DNA of 64,000 nucleotides from Celoporthe dispersa. Its lineage: Eukaryota; Ascomycota; Sordariomycetes; Diaporthales; Cryphonectriaceae. Under the pieces are notes generated by a model, which did no database searches, had not been told where the DNA came from, and saw only the letters and a program-made list of their open reading frames with translations. The stretch spans positions 1,054,001 through 1,118,000 of the forward strand of contig WAID01000009.1 of NCBI GenBank assembly GCA_016584495.1, written 5' to 3'. Both the position numbers and the translations under genes were made by a program. Positions 33,978 through 45,820 of the stretch are shown here, piece by piece (the stretch's first letter is position 1; each line of letters opens with the position of its first letter).

Positions 33978-36153
33978 CTACGCCTTGCGCCGCCTGGCCT
34001 CCTTCTCCCTCTTCTTGGCGCCCGTCATGCTCTTCCTAGGCCGCTTCTTGCTCGTCTGGGGCGTCTTGCGGACCCTGTTGTACATCCACGCATTCATGGG
34101 AGGTCTGGAGCCGATGAACCGGCCTTCTGGGGAGTAGACATCCACGACCGGCCAGCTTGGCTCGCCATTCTCCTGACCACAAGTCGCCTCGACCTTGTCC
34201 TCCGCCTCCGGGCCGGACAGGTCTAAGCTCTGGAGGATCTGCTCCCCGCCCAGGCTGGTGGTGCTGTGCGTCGTCCCAGCCGGCTTCGGCCTGAACAGGT
34301 CCCTCGTCCTGACCTGCACCGTGATCTCCACCCAGCCGCAGCCCTCGATGAGGAGGTCGAACGAGAGGACACGGTACGGGAGGCGGTCGACCTTGATGCT
34401 GGCCGCGTGCTTGTTCGTGATCGGCCCTGCGCGCTTCTTTGTGACATCGTACCTGATGTTGAATGACCCGGCATGTCGGGTCTTGTCTCCTATCCCCGGC
34501 ACGCCTATGTTGCACACCCTAACCTGGCTCTCCTGGTTCTGGATCTCGATGGCCTTGTCCGTCGCTGTCAGGTGTGGCTCGATCGGTGTGAAGGCGTAGG
34601 CGAGAAATATCAGGTCCGGCGTCCGCGGGGTGATCCTGATGAACCCGCCGATCAGCAGTGACTGCCCAGGCTTGATCACTTGCTGCTCAGGTGTCATGCG
34701 GGCCTTCATGATCAGCGACGGCCGGTGCTCCTCTCGGACGAACGCCTCGAGGCTACTGCGCTCGAGGCCAGGCAGGTCAATCAGCTCGCCCTTGCCTCCA
34801 CCAAACGGCACCCGGATAGGTGATGCAGTGGTGCCAGGCAGGGCAGACACGACCGGCATCTGGGGGTAGTTCGTCTCTGGCTGCGGCGGCGGGAGTAGGG
34901 AGTCTTCCTCGAGGCTGTTCATATCTGGCAGGAGGGGGTCGGGCTGCCCCTCCTGCTCCGGGGAGGCCCTGATCTCTCGCCTGGAGCGCCACCGAGATAT
35001 CGTGCTTCGACTCCTCCCAGCCCATACGCCCCTTTGGGAAGACAGCGTGAAACAGCTGGCTCTTGCCAACGTTGGCCTTGCCCACCAGCCAGCCTGCGCC
35101 GCCGCGCTTCCAGATGTCCTCCTTGAGCTCTTTGGTCCACCAGCTCCGCTTCGCGCTCACGCACCTCACGTTCCCCAGCCTCACGTGTCTCGAGTCTCTG
35201 GGGAGCGCCTCTCGCAGGGTCTCGACGAGGTACGGCATCATCCTGTCTACGGCCTCCTTCTTGGGCGCCAGCAGGTCCGACCTCGTGATGATGAAGCTCA
35301 TCTCCGTCCTCTTTCCCCTGTAGAACTTGCCGCCCCTCTGCCGCCTGTTCTTGCTGCGCAGGGGCATGAGGTCGAGGAGCTGGTGCACCCTGGGGAGGAG
35401 CGACATGGGGAAGTCGGCTGCGTCCAGGACATGGTAGACATGATTATACTTGTAGGGCGACTCCTCGATGGTGTCGCGGATCGCCTCCATCGTGGGGTGG
35501 TAGATGGGCTGGCCCGTGTTGTTGTAGACGAGGTTGTGGCAGCGATCGCAGAGAGGAGCGTGAGGCTCGGCAGTAGTACCTATCGCCTCCTCCCCCTGCT
35601 GCTCCTCTCTCTCTTTCGTCCTGCCTGCACTGAAGAGGTCAGGACTCACGCCGATCTCCTGCAGCTGGTCCCTGCTCAGGCCCCGCAAGGAAGCCTGAAC
35701 GATCGCGTCTTCCGGCCTACCACGCTGTTCCTCCCTCAGCAGGCCCAAGAACACCCTGACGGCCTTGCGACTCAGGTCATAGTACCCAGGCTCGTTCGGG
35801 ACGGCCGTCTGCGACAGCGCGCCGCAGCCATAGCACTGGAGGGGGAGTTTTCGGACAGGGACCAGCTCGGCGGAGGAGGCGTCTTCTTCTTCTTCATGAG
35901 GGCCCGCGGCCTCTACGTGAGACCTACGGCTCTGGCACAGTGGAAGTAGCGGCTTTTGACACCTCGGCGCGCTCGGAGGAGCTGCAGCTCTTCTGGAGCC
36001 GCCTCGCGAGAGGGTCGAGGACGCTCGTGCAGCGGCCGGGCACAGGTACAGCGGGAGGTGCGATGCAGCAGCACCAGTTTTGCTGCTATATTCAATGTTG
36101 AGAGCACTCCGCAGCAGTCGTGAGCATGTAATCTGCTTCCCCGTAGCCCTCAT
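33978..36153 (-). CDS. GEP3: Mitochondrial circularly permuted GTPase GEP3 (YqeH family)
   Basis: YqeH-type GTPase needed for assembly of the small mitoribosomal subunit. About 724 aa. The N-terminus (MRATGKQITCSRLLRSALN) is basic and free of acidic residues, consistent with mitochondrial import; a longer start at 36177 exists. A zinc-ribbon-like part has CYGCG and CDRCHNLVY. The permuted G motifs appear in order: ITRSDLL (G4), VSAKRSWW (G5), LVGKANVGKSQLFH (G1) and DLPGLE (G3). One base is extra somewhere in about 34965-35000 (joining SVALQ to REIRASPEQEG); there is no long homopolymer there. The corrected reading from 36177 is 2199 nt, 733 codons. The basic C-terminus (KKRPRKSMTGAKKREKEARRRK) is typical. 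Head-to-head with mL61, which also serves the mitoribosome. Confidence 0.9.
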
Positions 36154-36553
36154 CGTGTGCCATTGTGTTTCCTCCACCAGGAGAGAAAGAAGAAGAGAAA
36201 AAAAAGTGGTGTCGTTTAGAAAAACGAACCAGAATCATATGGGGCTTTTTTCTTTTGGGTTTGGGGGGGAGGTTCCTTCTCTTTTTTTTGACCACTGCCG
36301 GCCGCGAAGGGCGACTGACAGGGATCAATGGCAGCTGCTTGCCGCCGACGGGCCTACCCGCGGCAGCGACCTCGAAATTTCAACATTCTACCCCTACAAC
36401 CACCCTCGACGACGACGACCTCTGCTCCCTCGGCCCTTCCCAAGACCACCACCGCCACCACACCCAGTGCGAGGGAAAGCTTGACGGGAGTCCTTGTCTG
36501 GCGACGCTCTCGCCTATGAACTGAGCCTCGCGCTCACACACACATTAGCCAAG
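36154..36553. promoter_or_regulatory. 400 bp divergent promoter GEP3 / mL61
   Basis: Exactly 400 bp between two divergent start codons, each for a mitochondrial translation gene. Contains A-rich and pyrimidine-rich stretches. No discrete binding site can be proven by eye. Confidence 0.6.
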
Positions 36554-37438
36554 ATGTCCGCAATAGGGCGGCGGATGAACAACTTGAAATTCGTGAGTTG
36601 CGCTCTCTCGCTCTTCCTTGGAGGATGTAAAAACACTTGCTGACTAGGTCTCACAGAGGGTATGCTCCTCTGCTCTTCCTCCCACACATGGACAGTAGAC
36701 CTGCCCGACAGCAGTCATGTCTGATCTGACACCACCCTACCTCTTTCTTAGTTGATGTCCATCCGCAACGGCCCCGGCGCCGCCATCCTCCCGCCCACCG
36801 TGACCAAGATCCACCTCGAGTTCGCCCAGAAGTGGGATGGAGGCCACTACGGCCCCCGCAAGTTCTGGCAGGAGAACCTCCCCCGCTTAAAATACCACAA
36901 CCCGGCTGTGCCCATGATCGTGAACCGGACCAAGGACCAGGCCGGCCCCGCTACCCTCTCCATCTACATGACAACGACCTCCTCCTCCTCCTCCTCCTCC
37001 TCCTCCTCCTCCTCCTCCTCCTCCACACCCTCCCCTCCCTCTCCCGAGGCGGCAGAAGCAGCACCCGACACCGCCACAGGCGAGGCGATAACACCCCTCA
37101 GGAAACCAGTAGCCCTCGCCGACGCCTGGATCAACATAGCCAGCAGCACAGAGGGCCTGACCCGCGCCCCGCCCCCAGGCGAGGGCGAGACCGTGGTCAC
37201 CATCAACATGAAGAACGTCATGTCCGACGACATACTGCGGCAGTTCATCACCAAGACGGGCGCGAGGGCGCTGGAGCCGAGCGAGGAGGACCAGGCCGAG
37301 ATGAAGAGGCTGGGCGACATAGAGAGGCAGGCCGCGGCGGACAGGGCGGTGCAGAAGGCGTTCCGGGATAAGATCAAGGCGGAGAAGAGGATGCTGGAGA
37401 GGGCGAGGCAGGAGGCGAATGCGCTCAAGGGCGACTAG
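36554..37438 (+). CDS. Mitochondrial ribosomal protein mL61 / MRP49-like (L51/S25/CI-B8 domain)
   Basis: Protein of the fungal mitoribosome large subunit, carrying the L51/S25/CI-B8 thioredoxin-like domain. Exons 36554-36592 (13 codons) and 36752-37438 give 241 aa. Core motifs: NGPGAAILPPTVTKIHLEFA, GGHYGPRKFWQENLPRLKYHNPA (two adjacent blocks), MIVNRTKDQAGPATLSIY. Directly after this domain strand is a run of about 18 serines encoded by a nearly pure TCC repeat (36979-37023), then a P/E/A-rich insert before the C-terminal helix (RRK-type charged residues, KAFRDKIKAEKRMLERARQEA). The serine run splits the conserved domain from its fungal-specific tail. Assignment to mL61 rather than complex I B8 is based on the KIHLEFA and LKYHNPAVPMIVNRT wording; moderate certainty between the two. 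Confidence 0.8.
36979..37023. repeat. (TCC)n coding microsatellite
   Basis: About 15 uninterrupted TCC units within the mL61 gene, translated as polyserine. Confidence 0.95.
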
Positions 37439-38105
37439 GCGGGAGGCGAAGCGGAGGCAGGCTAAACAACAATATGTTGGGGAGAGATGAGGATGTCAAT
37501 GTTATACTATGTGTTCTGTGCGGGAAAGGCTGCATCTGGCCGCCTCGGGAAGGAGAGAGCGGCGGCGGTCCAAATTCAACAAATGTATCATGAACAAGCA
37601 TATATGCTACTGCTACATCAGTTCGGTCTCGTGAGGTGATCTCGAATCAGCAGATCCAAGATAATTAGCCCGTGATGGTACTATGAATGCTAAAGAGGGG
37701 GGCCGGTGGCGGGCGCCACAGAGAAATGGCAGTCATGGTGGGCTGATCAGTACCGTTCGCAGCAAGAAAGGTATATTTCGTTCTGACGCCTTGTGTGTTT
37801 TTGCGTCTCTTCCTTCCTCCCTTTCAGCAACGTCTGTCTATGTCTGTCTACCTGGCATATCGGCAGTGAAGCCTCAACCTATTCTTGAGAGGACCATCTT
37901 CAACATCCAAAAGAATAATCTTCTTGTTCTTGCGGGATAACAAACAGATGCCATGCAGCCCCCCCCTGTCCGGCCACTTGTGTGGTATGCGAGTGTATCC
38001 CGACACCCAAACGCCGTGCAATCCAAGTATGCCGTGACCACAAACACAATCAACAACAACAACAATAACGACAACAACCAATCAATTCATTACAATTATC
38101 CCCCT
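37439..38105. other. Convergent 3' region mL61 / HUL4
   Basis: 667 bp between the two stop codons, with a (CAA)n-like stretch at 38050-38080. No gene or RNA seen. Confidence 0.55.
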
Positions 38106-41100
38106 TTACTTCAGCCCGAAGCCCTCGCTCTCGTGAACAGCGCCCCAGAGTAATCTCTCCAGCCTTTCCGGTGTTTGGTATCGCCACAGCTGCAGCGAGT
38201 TGAAGCACGTCCGGGCCGTGGGATACCGCCCGATATCATCACCAAGACATGCGATACGTATGGTCAGTGACGCGGCGCCCATGGCAGGAATACGATCACT
38301 ACCAGTGATGAACGCCAGCAGTCGTCTCTGGTCCCTGGCGCTCGCCTTCTGAAACGAGTCCCAGAACCACAAGAGTGTCGGCTCGGTCTGGTCTGGACTG
38401 GGCGTCTTGCCCCAGTTCTCATACTCAGCTGACACCCGCAGGGCCGTGATGTCGAGGGGTTCGTCAGAGCCTCGCACCAGCAGCTCGATCTCTTCCGGGC
38501 GGAATAGCGACAAGGCGTTGCCGCCGCAGACGGTAAAGAAGCCACGCTTGAATGGCTCAAACTGCCGCGTGACGGCCGTGTCGAGAAGGTACTTCACGTA
38601 CAGGTCAACATACTCGCGACGGTTGGCATTGGTGACGGCCCTGTGTTCCCCGCCGGGGCAGAGCGGGAACCTCTCGATGTAGCCATACTTCTCGACCTCG
38701 ATCACAAAGTCGAGACAGAAGGTGGACTCCACATCCCCGTCAAAGTCGAGAAGCTGCCGGAGGCCCTTGGCGAGGCGCGGCCGGAACTCGGCGAGGTCAT
38801 CCAGGGTGTACGACATGATGGGCCTTGGCTGCGTCAAGAGGCCCGACGTGGTAGGCGGGGCGGCCGTGAGCAGCTTGCGGAACGCGAACGGGGGAAAGGC
38901 GACGTCGAGAATGATCGAGTTGTAGATCGCCAGGCCAAAGACCACGCCCACGAGGAAATACTGGTCAGACGTCTCAAAGGTGTTGGGGTTGAAGTAGCAA
39001 TACTGCGAATCCTCGTCGTAGACGAACATGCCTGGTTTGTAGTGTTAAGCCACGAACTGATCGGCCTTGGTGCGAAAGCAAGACTGCAGGGGAGGATGAG
39101 TGGGCTGCGCAGCTTACCATGATCAGGGTTGAAGACCTCCCGGACAAGGAGCAGAAACCACTCCTTCTTTAACCCGCCAGCATCAACACCCTCTTCGCCT
39201 TGGAAGTCAATCCGCAGCCCCTTCTTGATGTCTTCCCCACCTGCTCCGATAACCTCGCTGACACCCTTGAGGCTGTCCTCGACCAGGCAGTCGCGCCTCA
39301 CGCTGAGGGTCAGATATTGCTCTATGTTCCTCCGGCTCAGGATGCTGTCAAAGAAGGCGTCCCTGGCCTTGATGTGCATCTGACGTTTGGCGTCATGCTC
39401 CAGGATCTGTATCTTGGCCCAGATGCTGAGCAGAAAAGGAAACTGGCAGAACGAGAACTTGCCCTTCTTTTGTTCCCAGGCCTCAAAATCAGCCACGAGG
39501 TCCGAATCGTCGAGCAGGGTGGCATAGAAGTCGCTGGTCGGCACTATCTGACCCCGAGCCTGAACCTGGTCTTTGACGCTGCTGTTCAGGACCTCGTCCT
39601 GCGACGACAGCATCGTCGCGCCGGGTCGCCGGTGGTTACTATTGTTCGCTGCAAAGAGAAGGCCCAGGACGCGGGCGGCAGCCTTGGTCTGCCAGTCGTC
39701 ATGATACACAATCTTCTTGGGCGGCTCCTTGGCAGGCTTCTTGTTCCTGGATCGTGAAGACGGGCCCAGTGCGGCGTGTAAGGATGCAGGTGTCCGCCCA
39801 GCGGCCAGCTGCGGGATGAGTCCTGCGGTGACATCCACCTTCGTCTCATACTTCTTTTCGTGCTGGCGGATCAATCTGTACGCCAGAAAGCCACCCGCGA
39901 AGTCCTTGAGCTGGATGAACCAAGACTCGGGAAGCCTCGAGAACCACGATACTAGGTGGTTGTGGCATTCGGGCGGTGCATTAGACAGAAGGCCAAGAAT
40001 GCGCTTGATGATGGGAGAATGCTGTCCAGAGACTGGCCCGTGGCCGCGCAGAGGTCCAGGGCCAGAAGTGCTAACCACATGGCCGTTTTGCGGCTGCATG
40101 AAGCGGCCAGCAAAGGTCTCAAAGGAGGAGTGCAGGAGAGGATTCGCAGCTATGATGAGGATGAACCGGAGGTCCTCGGGGGTCTTGGTCGGCCGCCCTG
40201 GTCGTTTGAGGAGGCTTTCGGTGACCTTAAGCAGGGTTTTCCGAAGATGCTCCTGGGCCTGGAGGATTTCCGCTTCCAAGCGCGCCATGTCGACGGCCGC
40301 CGGTGGGACGCAAGAAGCCGTCGCAATGAGGTCCTCATAAATCTGTGTCCAGCCTTCTCCTGCGTTGATCACTGCATAATACCACGCGTCCGCGTCTGCC
40401 CAGTCAATGTTGGGGCTCCTGCTCGAGACGATGGAATGCTCCTCATCGCGGTGTGAAGGCGTTCGGACCGGGATGGACTCCTCCTTACGGCCCGTCCACC
40501 ACAGTCCGTTCTCAGCAAAGTCACCGAGGAGGAGAAGTTTGGCGTCCAGCTCAGGAATCGCTGGGTCTTGGGGCGAGGAATCGCGGCGGGCTGCCGAAGG
40601 GCGGCGCTTAGACGTCGGAGGCGCCCGCCGGCTCGAGGTCCTTGGTACCCTCTGCATAAATGATGTGTTTACACAGTGTAGAGGCGGCGCAAAGCAGTTA
40701 ATAATGTAGTCCTCCAGCGGCCTGAAGAGCCTCTTCCCCTCAGGATCCAAACATGGGCGCTCCTGTTCAGTCGGCGACGGGTTCACCAGTCTTACGGTCG
40801 GTCGGGTTTCGGGATACGACGAAGACTGCGACCTCTGCGACGGGTTGGCCGAGCGTGGAAAATCCAGAAAGTCAGCCCCGTATTGGGCCCCCATCGCTTC
40901 CGAGTCCGACACCTCGATGGTGGGTGTCACCACAGCGGAATCCTCTCCGTTCTGACAACTACCCACCGCCCCTGCTGCCCCTGCGCGCCAACTGCCCTGA
41001 CCAGGTCTTGACTGCTCGAGCGATCCTCTTTCCCTTGCATCTATCGACGGTCGTCTGATGCCCAGCTGTGAACCCAGGTAGCCTCTCAGGGAGTCTCGGA

Positions 41101-41911
41101 TGAGGCGTTTCGTGATCTCGAGCGAGATAGGCCCTGTTAATCGTTTCAATTTTTTTTTCCTTAGCCAGAGTTCTCTCTCTCTCTCTCTTCTTCTACACAG
41201 CCAGCACGGTAGACTCACCTTTGGAGCCGGCACGGCCTACATCCACGGACGGTGCCGCGCTTCTCCCCCCTGGGGAGTTGTTCTGCGGATCCCTCGCGCT
41301 CTTGAGGTCGACGAGATCGTTGATGGTCACACAGAGGGTGCACTTGAAGACTCTAAGCCCCTTAGGCCACCTCGACAGCGCACCGCACGTCATGCAATTA
41401 CCCGAAGCAAAGTCCTTATCCCCCAACGGCTTTGCAATCGGCGGCCCTGGGAGCGGTCCTGGCGCCTTGGACTTTGAACCTGGACCCAGCCCTAACATTT
41501 CTGCGTCGGAGTCCGAGTCGGAGTCAAAGTCATCCTGTGTGGTGTTCTTGGGGGTGATTTCCTCCTGGGTGCGAACAGGGAGGGAAACGGGTGGCTCATG
41601 GACCGGCCGTGGCTCGCTGCCCTGGACGGAGGGCCCGGGAGCTGGGGATTGGAGGCGGCGGGGACCAGATCAGACGGGCCTCGAAAGTCTCCCACAAAGT
41701 TTGACGTGTTTGCCCGCACCGGAGGGGCCGGAGGGACGGACGGCGGAGGGACGCTTGGTGGCGCAGGGACTGGTTTCCTTCGTGGTATCTTCCTCAGATC
41801 GCTGGTAGGCGTCGAGGTATCGAGCGAGGGGCGCGATGGCGGTGGTAGCGGAGGATCGCGCTGCGGCGGACGAGGGATGGCTTCGGGACGGTTGCGCCAG
41901 GGGCCAGCCAT
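38106..41911 (-). CDS. HUL4: HECT-type E3 ubiquitin ligase, HUL4-like
   Basis: HECT ligase that forms a thioester with ubiquitin and transfers it to substrates. Exons 41911-41219, 41133-39118 and 39031-38106. The N-terminus (MAGPWRNRPEAI) is proline-rich, then a zinc-ribbon-like CMTC...CTLC pair (SGNCMTCGALSRW, FKCTLCVTINDL) that marks the HUL4 class. A long middle region has no repeats that I recognise. The HECT domain starts at LTLSVRRDCLVEDSL, has FGLAIYNSIILDV in the N-lobe, and ends with the catalytic cysteine in ARTCFNSLQLW about 30 residues from the C-terminus. One frame break: G5 at 41550-41554 must be G6 on the plus strand to join RRKSPPKNTTQDD to the acidic DFDSDSDSD block; the total is then 3636 nt, 1212 codons. 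Start 41911 chosen over 41950 because of the MAGPW wording; either is possible. Confidence 0.92.
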
Positions 41912-44013
41912 CGCCGTTGAATCGGGAGGGAGAGATCGTGAGAGAGTCATGGTGTACAGCCCGCTGTCATGGTGGTAGCTGCCTCGGTGCGACGGGGTCG
42001 GGCACCATTGGGGTCCGCGTAGGCTATGTGCAACGCGGGCTGAGGCCAGGCTGCTCCTCCTGGAAGTCTGTCGAGGTAGGAGAGACTATGTAGACGCTCG
42101 GCGAGGGGCCTGTCGAGAGGACGGATTGGATGGATACGCGAGTGGGTAGCTGCTTCCGGTGACCTGGTGGGTGGGCCCCCAGGAGGAGACCACGATGACG
42201 CAGAGGAGGACCCGTCAAGCGGTTGTTGCTGGTGCCCAGAGCCGAGCGAGACCCCTTGCCACGGGAGTGAGACAGGACAAGGTCGGCAGGTCGATCAGAG
42301 GAGGGGGGGGGGGGGACCAAGACCTTTACGAGGCTGGCGGGGAGCCCAGGTCGCACATCAGTCTGGTAGTGGTGTTGTCCTCCAGAGGGAGGGGGGAGGG
42401 GAGCAAACGCGCAGGTCGTTCGTTGCTGCTGCTGCTGCTGCTGCTGCTGGTGGTGGTGGTCGGAGGAGATCGAATCCCTCCTGCTCCGAGCTGGCTGCGA
42501 AAGGGGGAAGAAGACACGTCTATGTCTGACGCAAGGAACACAGATGATCATCGGTCCACCAGCTCAGGACTGCTGTCTGCTCTGAGGCCAGGACATGCAC
42601 CGCATGTGGGAAGGGAGGGCCGCTGCTACGGGATGCTCTTCTAAGCAGTATATGGAAAGTCTTGAGGATCGGGAACGAACAACGAGTCGCGTGCCACAGA
42701 GCCGATGAGCGAGTGGTGCTGGCTCGACAGGAGTCTCGACACAAGTCGAGTCGGGTCGGTGACAGCCCCAGATGTCGAGACGAAAATGGCCCACGTACCA
42801 TCTCGAGACTGATGAACCCGTCCATGGCTATGGCTGCAGGCCCTTATTAAGGGTCGCAACCAACCTGGCCTAACAGGCCTTGTCACTGCCGGTCCCGTGC
42901 AGCATGGCCCCTGGTCATCCCCATACTCACTAACACGCTTCTGGTTTGGCCCGCTGGAGATCCAGATGGCCGGGAAATGAGCCAAAACTTCAGGGTGTGT
43001 GCGGGTACAGAGGCGAGAGGGTACAAATTACCACAGACGAGACCATGGGGGCCTATCATGCAGTCATTACTATGTCATTAACCTTGAATCCAGCCTGCTG
43101 CTACGGTGTACACATTACGATAGCATCTTTCTATAATCCTGAGCCAGGCTCAAGGATGCGCACGCGACACGACCCGGCGCCTACTCTCGCTGCTGCCGCA
43201 CAGTGGCTGCTGCTAAGTACCATCCCGGATCATCCATACAGGGCTGAGAAGAGTGAGGCTGTAGTAGCAGCCCGGCCTGTCAGGGCTGAGCGAGTCCCAG
43301 CGTAGTAAGCTGAGGCTGCTCCGGGAACAATTGCTCATCGCCCACCTACCATAGTACCTGTTCTAAAAGCGTCCAGAGAAAGGGCTTATACAGGTACTTA
43401 TGATGGATCAAGAGAGTCAAAATTGCTCATCACGAGCATTTGGGCCAGTTAGCTCCAATCCATTGCTGACATCCTTATGGCAGGACTTTTCTAATATCGA
43501 CTGTGTGTCTAATTTGTTGGAAATCTACCGCGTCCAGGCCTAAGATTGCGATTCTGCTTCCGGATTGGGTCACGATATTGCAAAATCTCAAATCAATCTC
43601 AATAAGCAGCATCCTGCCCCCTTCCTCTCACCCCCCCCCCCCCCTTTGTCTTTCATGAGGCACTTTCACCTCCATGTCGGCTGCCTCTGTCGTCAGTGTT
43701 CAGAGCCACTCGCTTAAAACCCCACATGTCCTTCGTATCCATGCCGGCGATCTTGAATCCTGCCAACAGAGCAAAGCCTCAGAGAGGGCAGGTCATGTCT
43801 GGGCGACGGGGTCTTGGAGGGCCTTGATGATCTCTGCGCCGCTCGCCTATCAATGATGCACTCGTCCATCCATCGATCGTTACCAAGCTGGGGCCAAGGG
43901 CTCGGGAGGAGGTCTCGCAACTCATCAGTCATGATTACTACAGTATCACTTTACTGCCGAGACATACTTTTGCCCTCAACAGATCACAGGTGTGCCTAGC
44001 TGCACACCCGCTC
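41912..44013. other. 2.1 kb intergenic region, no supported gene
   Basis: Between the HUL4 start and the stop of the DUF3712 gene. It holds a poly-G run (42302-42315), a (CTG)n tract at 42424-42449 and a poly-C run (43631-43645). On the minus strand near 43690-43860 a few short peptides look protein-like but are cut by stops; see the rejected list. Confidence 0.5.
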
Positions 44014-44920
44014 TCAACCCGTAAGCGCGGCGAACTGCTCCGTCACCTCGAGCTCAGAGTTGATGTACTGCAGCGTATCGTTCATCCAGCTCTGCTTCTC
44101 CGTGCCCCGCCCAACCAGCCTGGCCTTCGTCCCCGGCGCAACCTTTGTACCCGTGAACGTGATGTCCATCGTGCACTCACACGCCCCGCGCACGATGACC
44201 AGCCCGCCCCGGAGCCGCGCTGCCACGACTCCGTCCCCTTCCCCTCTCCCGTTGCCACCCACCACGACGATATCAAACATGGACACCCCGTGGTCAATCT
44301 CCAGCGGGCTCGGGTTGTCCACGCTCACCGTGTTCCGCCCGTCCCCTGTCCGAACCAAGCCGACCCTCGGCCCGCCCATGCCTCTGACCACCAGTTCCTT
44401 GCTGTACACCACGTGGCTCTTGACCTGAAACCCCATGATTCTGCTTGTAATGTGGCAGTCGCCATTGTCCAGAGTCAGCCGCAGCTCCTCGTCCCGCATC
44501 AGCGCCCTCACAAACGAGCGGAACGCCGTCTGGTCCGTGATGGCCACCTCCTGCTCGGCGCAGACCACCTCCGTGCCACCCGACGAGGTGACCACCTCGG
44601 GCAGCTGCAGCTTGCCCCAGGCGACGCCGCCGAAGACGAGGTCGACGAGCATGGGAGACATGGTCGCCGAGGTGGGGCCGGTGCCGGTTACACGGTTCAC
44701 CAGGGACATGGTGAGGGAGCTTTTGGTTCGCGCGTGGAGATGGTCAGCATAATATTGTCATAGCATGGTCTTGTCCTTGTGTTGTGACTCTCATCATGGG
44801 ATCTCGACCGCGATGTAGGGTGTGGAACAATAAGACGTACTCGGGAGTGGCCTTTTTGATGTTGATTTGTTCAACGGTCACCGTGGATCGTTTCAAGATG
44901 ATCGACACTATCGTATCCAT
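44014..44920 (-). CDS. DUF3712-domain protein (short form)
   Basis: DUF3712 proteins are fungal membrane or surface proteins of unknown role. Exons 44920-44841 and 44719-44014 give 261 aa. Recognisable parts: MDTIVSIILKRSTVTVEQI, TPDSLTMSLVNRVTGTGPTS (spliced join at TPD), MSPMLVDLVFGGVAWGKLQLPEV, and a C-terminal half with beta-rich repeats ending NDTLQYINSELEVTEQF. Family members usually begin with a cytosolic segment and one transmembrane helix before this domain; none is visible in frame upstream here. Either an upstream exon is missed, or this is a soluble short form. No frame break is needed. Confidence 0.72.
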
Positions 44921-45820
44921 CTTGGTGATAATGGAATGCGTCGTGGCTGGTTAATACAAGAAAGCTTCAATCTGGATCACAGAGACAAGAAGATGCCAAA
45001 TAATCGAGGGGACGTGGCAGGGTCGTGCGCCAAGTAAACAGTATAGCGAATCCAAACAAAACGAGATCGTCACCAGCACAGCAGGCAGGAGCAGGGCACG
45101 ACCGTACACTTATAGCTTTTCCCACCTCCATCGGGGGGAACTTGCCCCTCCCCCTCCCCCCTCCCTTCCCTCATCACGCCCTCACGCATGGCTTGCCTGG
45201 TGAGAATTCACATGTATGCATGGGCGATAGCCGTGGCACGCCCCAGGCTTGCAGGAGACATGTGCTCGAGGGCCTGGCCTGAACCATGCCCTTGAACCTC
45301 GGTACAGCTAAGAAAGCAAGCACTAATTATTACAACTGCGGAGGTTGCATCTCAGGCAGTAAGCAGTGGTAGCATGAACTAGATGTTTAGTCGAAGATGA
45401 GACATTCCTCTTTTCGAAACAGACACCCATAACCATGGGTGGTCGGAAGGATTGATGCTCAAACCTTACTCGAATAAGCAATCGATTCGAGTCTAACGGT
45501 GTGGGTCTTACAGTGTGGTGGTGACAGGCAATCTGGTGCTGGGTGAGCAATCACTTTTTACACACTCCTCAACATGACATCAATCATATCATGTGAGAGA
45601 AAACACATCCGCTTGGGTCGCCTCAATGGTAGCAGGTGGTATTTTCTATACTATGTTTAAGTAAGATACCTGCTTGCTGACTTCCAAATTTTTTCCCCGC
45701 TCAACACCAATCACCTTTTCCTAGCCAAAATCCTCGCATGTCAAACGTAAGTCGTCAGCAGCAGCCGTATCCAAAGCGAGCAACAGAGTCTCGAGTCGCA
45801 CGTCATGCAACGTGTCTGCT
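44921..45820. other. Intergenic, no gene recognised
   Basis: 900 bp between the DUF3712 start and the dehydrogenase stop. It may contain a missed N-terminal DUF3712 exon. A C-rich stretch lies at 45145-45175. Nothing else supported. Confidence 0.45.

Noticed and set aside
43690..43860. Protein-like peptides on the minus strand (for example AEIIKALQDPVAQT and FKIAGMDTKDMWGFKRVALN)
   Set aside because: Stops interrupt every frame, flanking exons were not found and I cannot assign a family; perhaps a relic, but unsupported.
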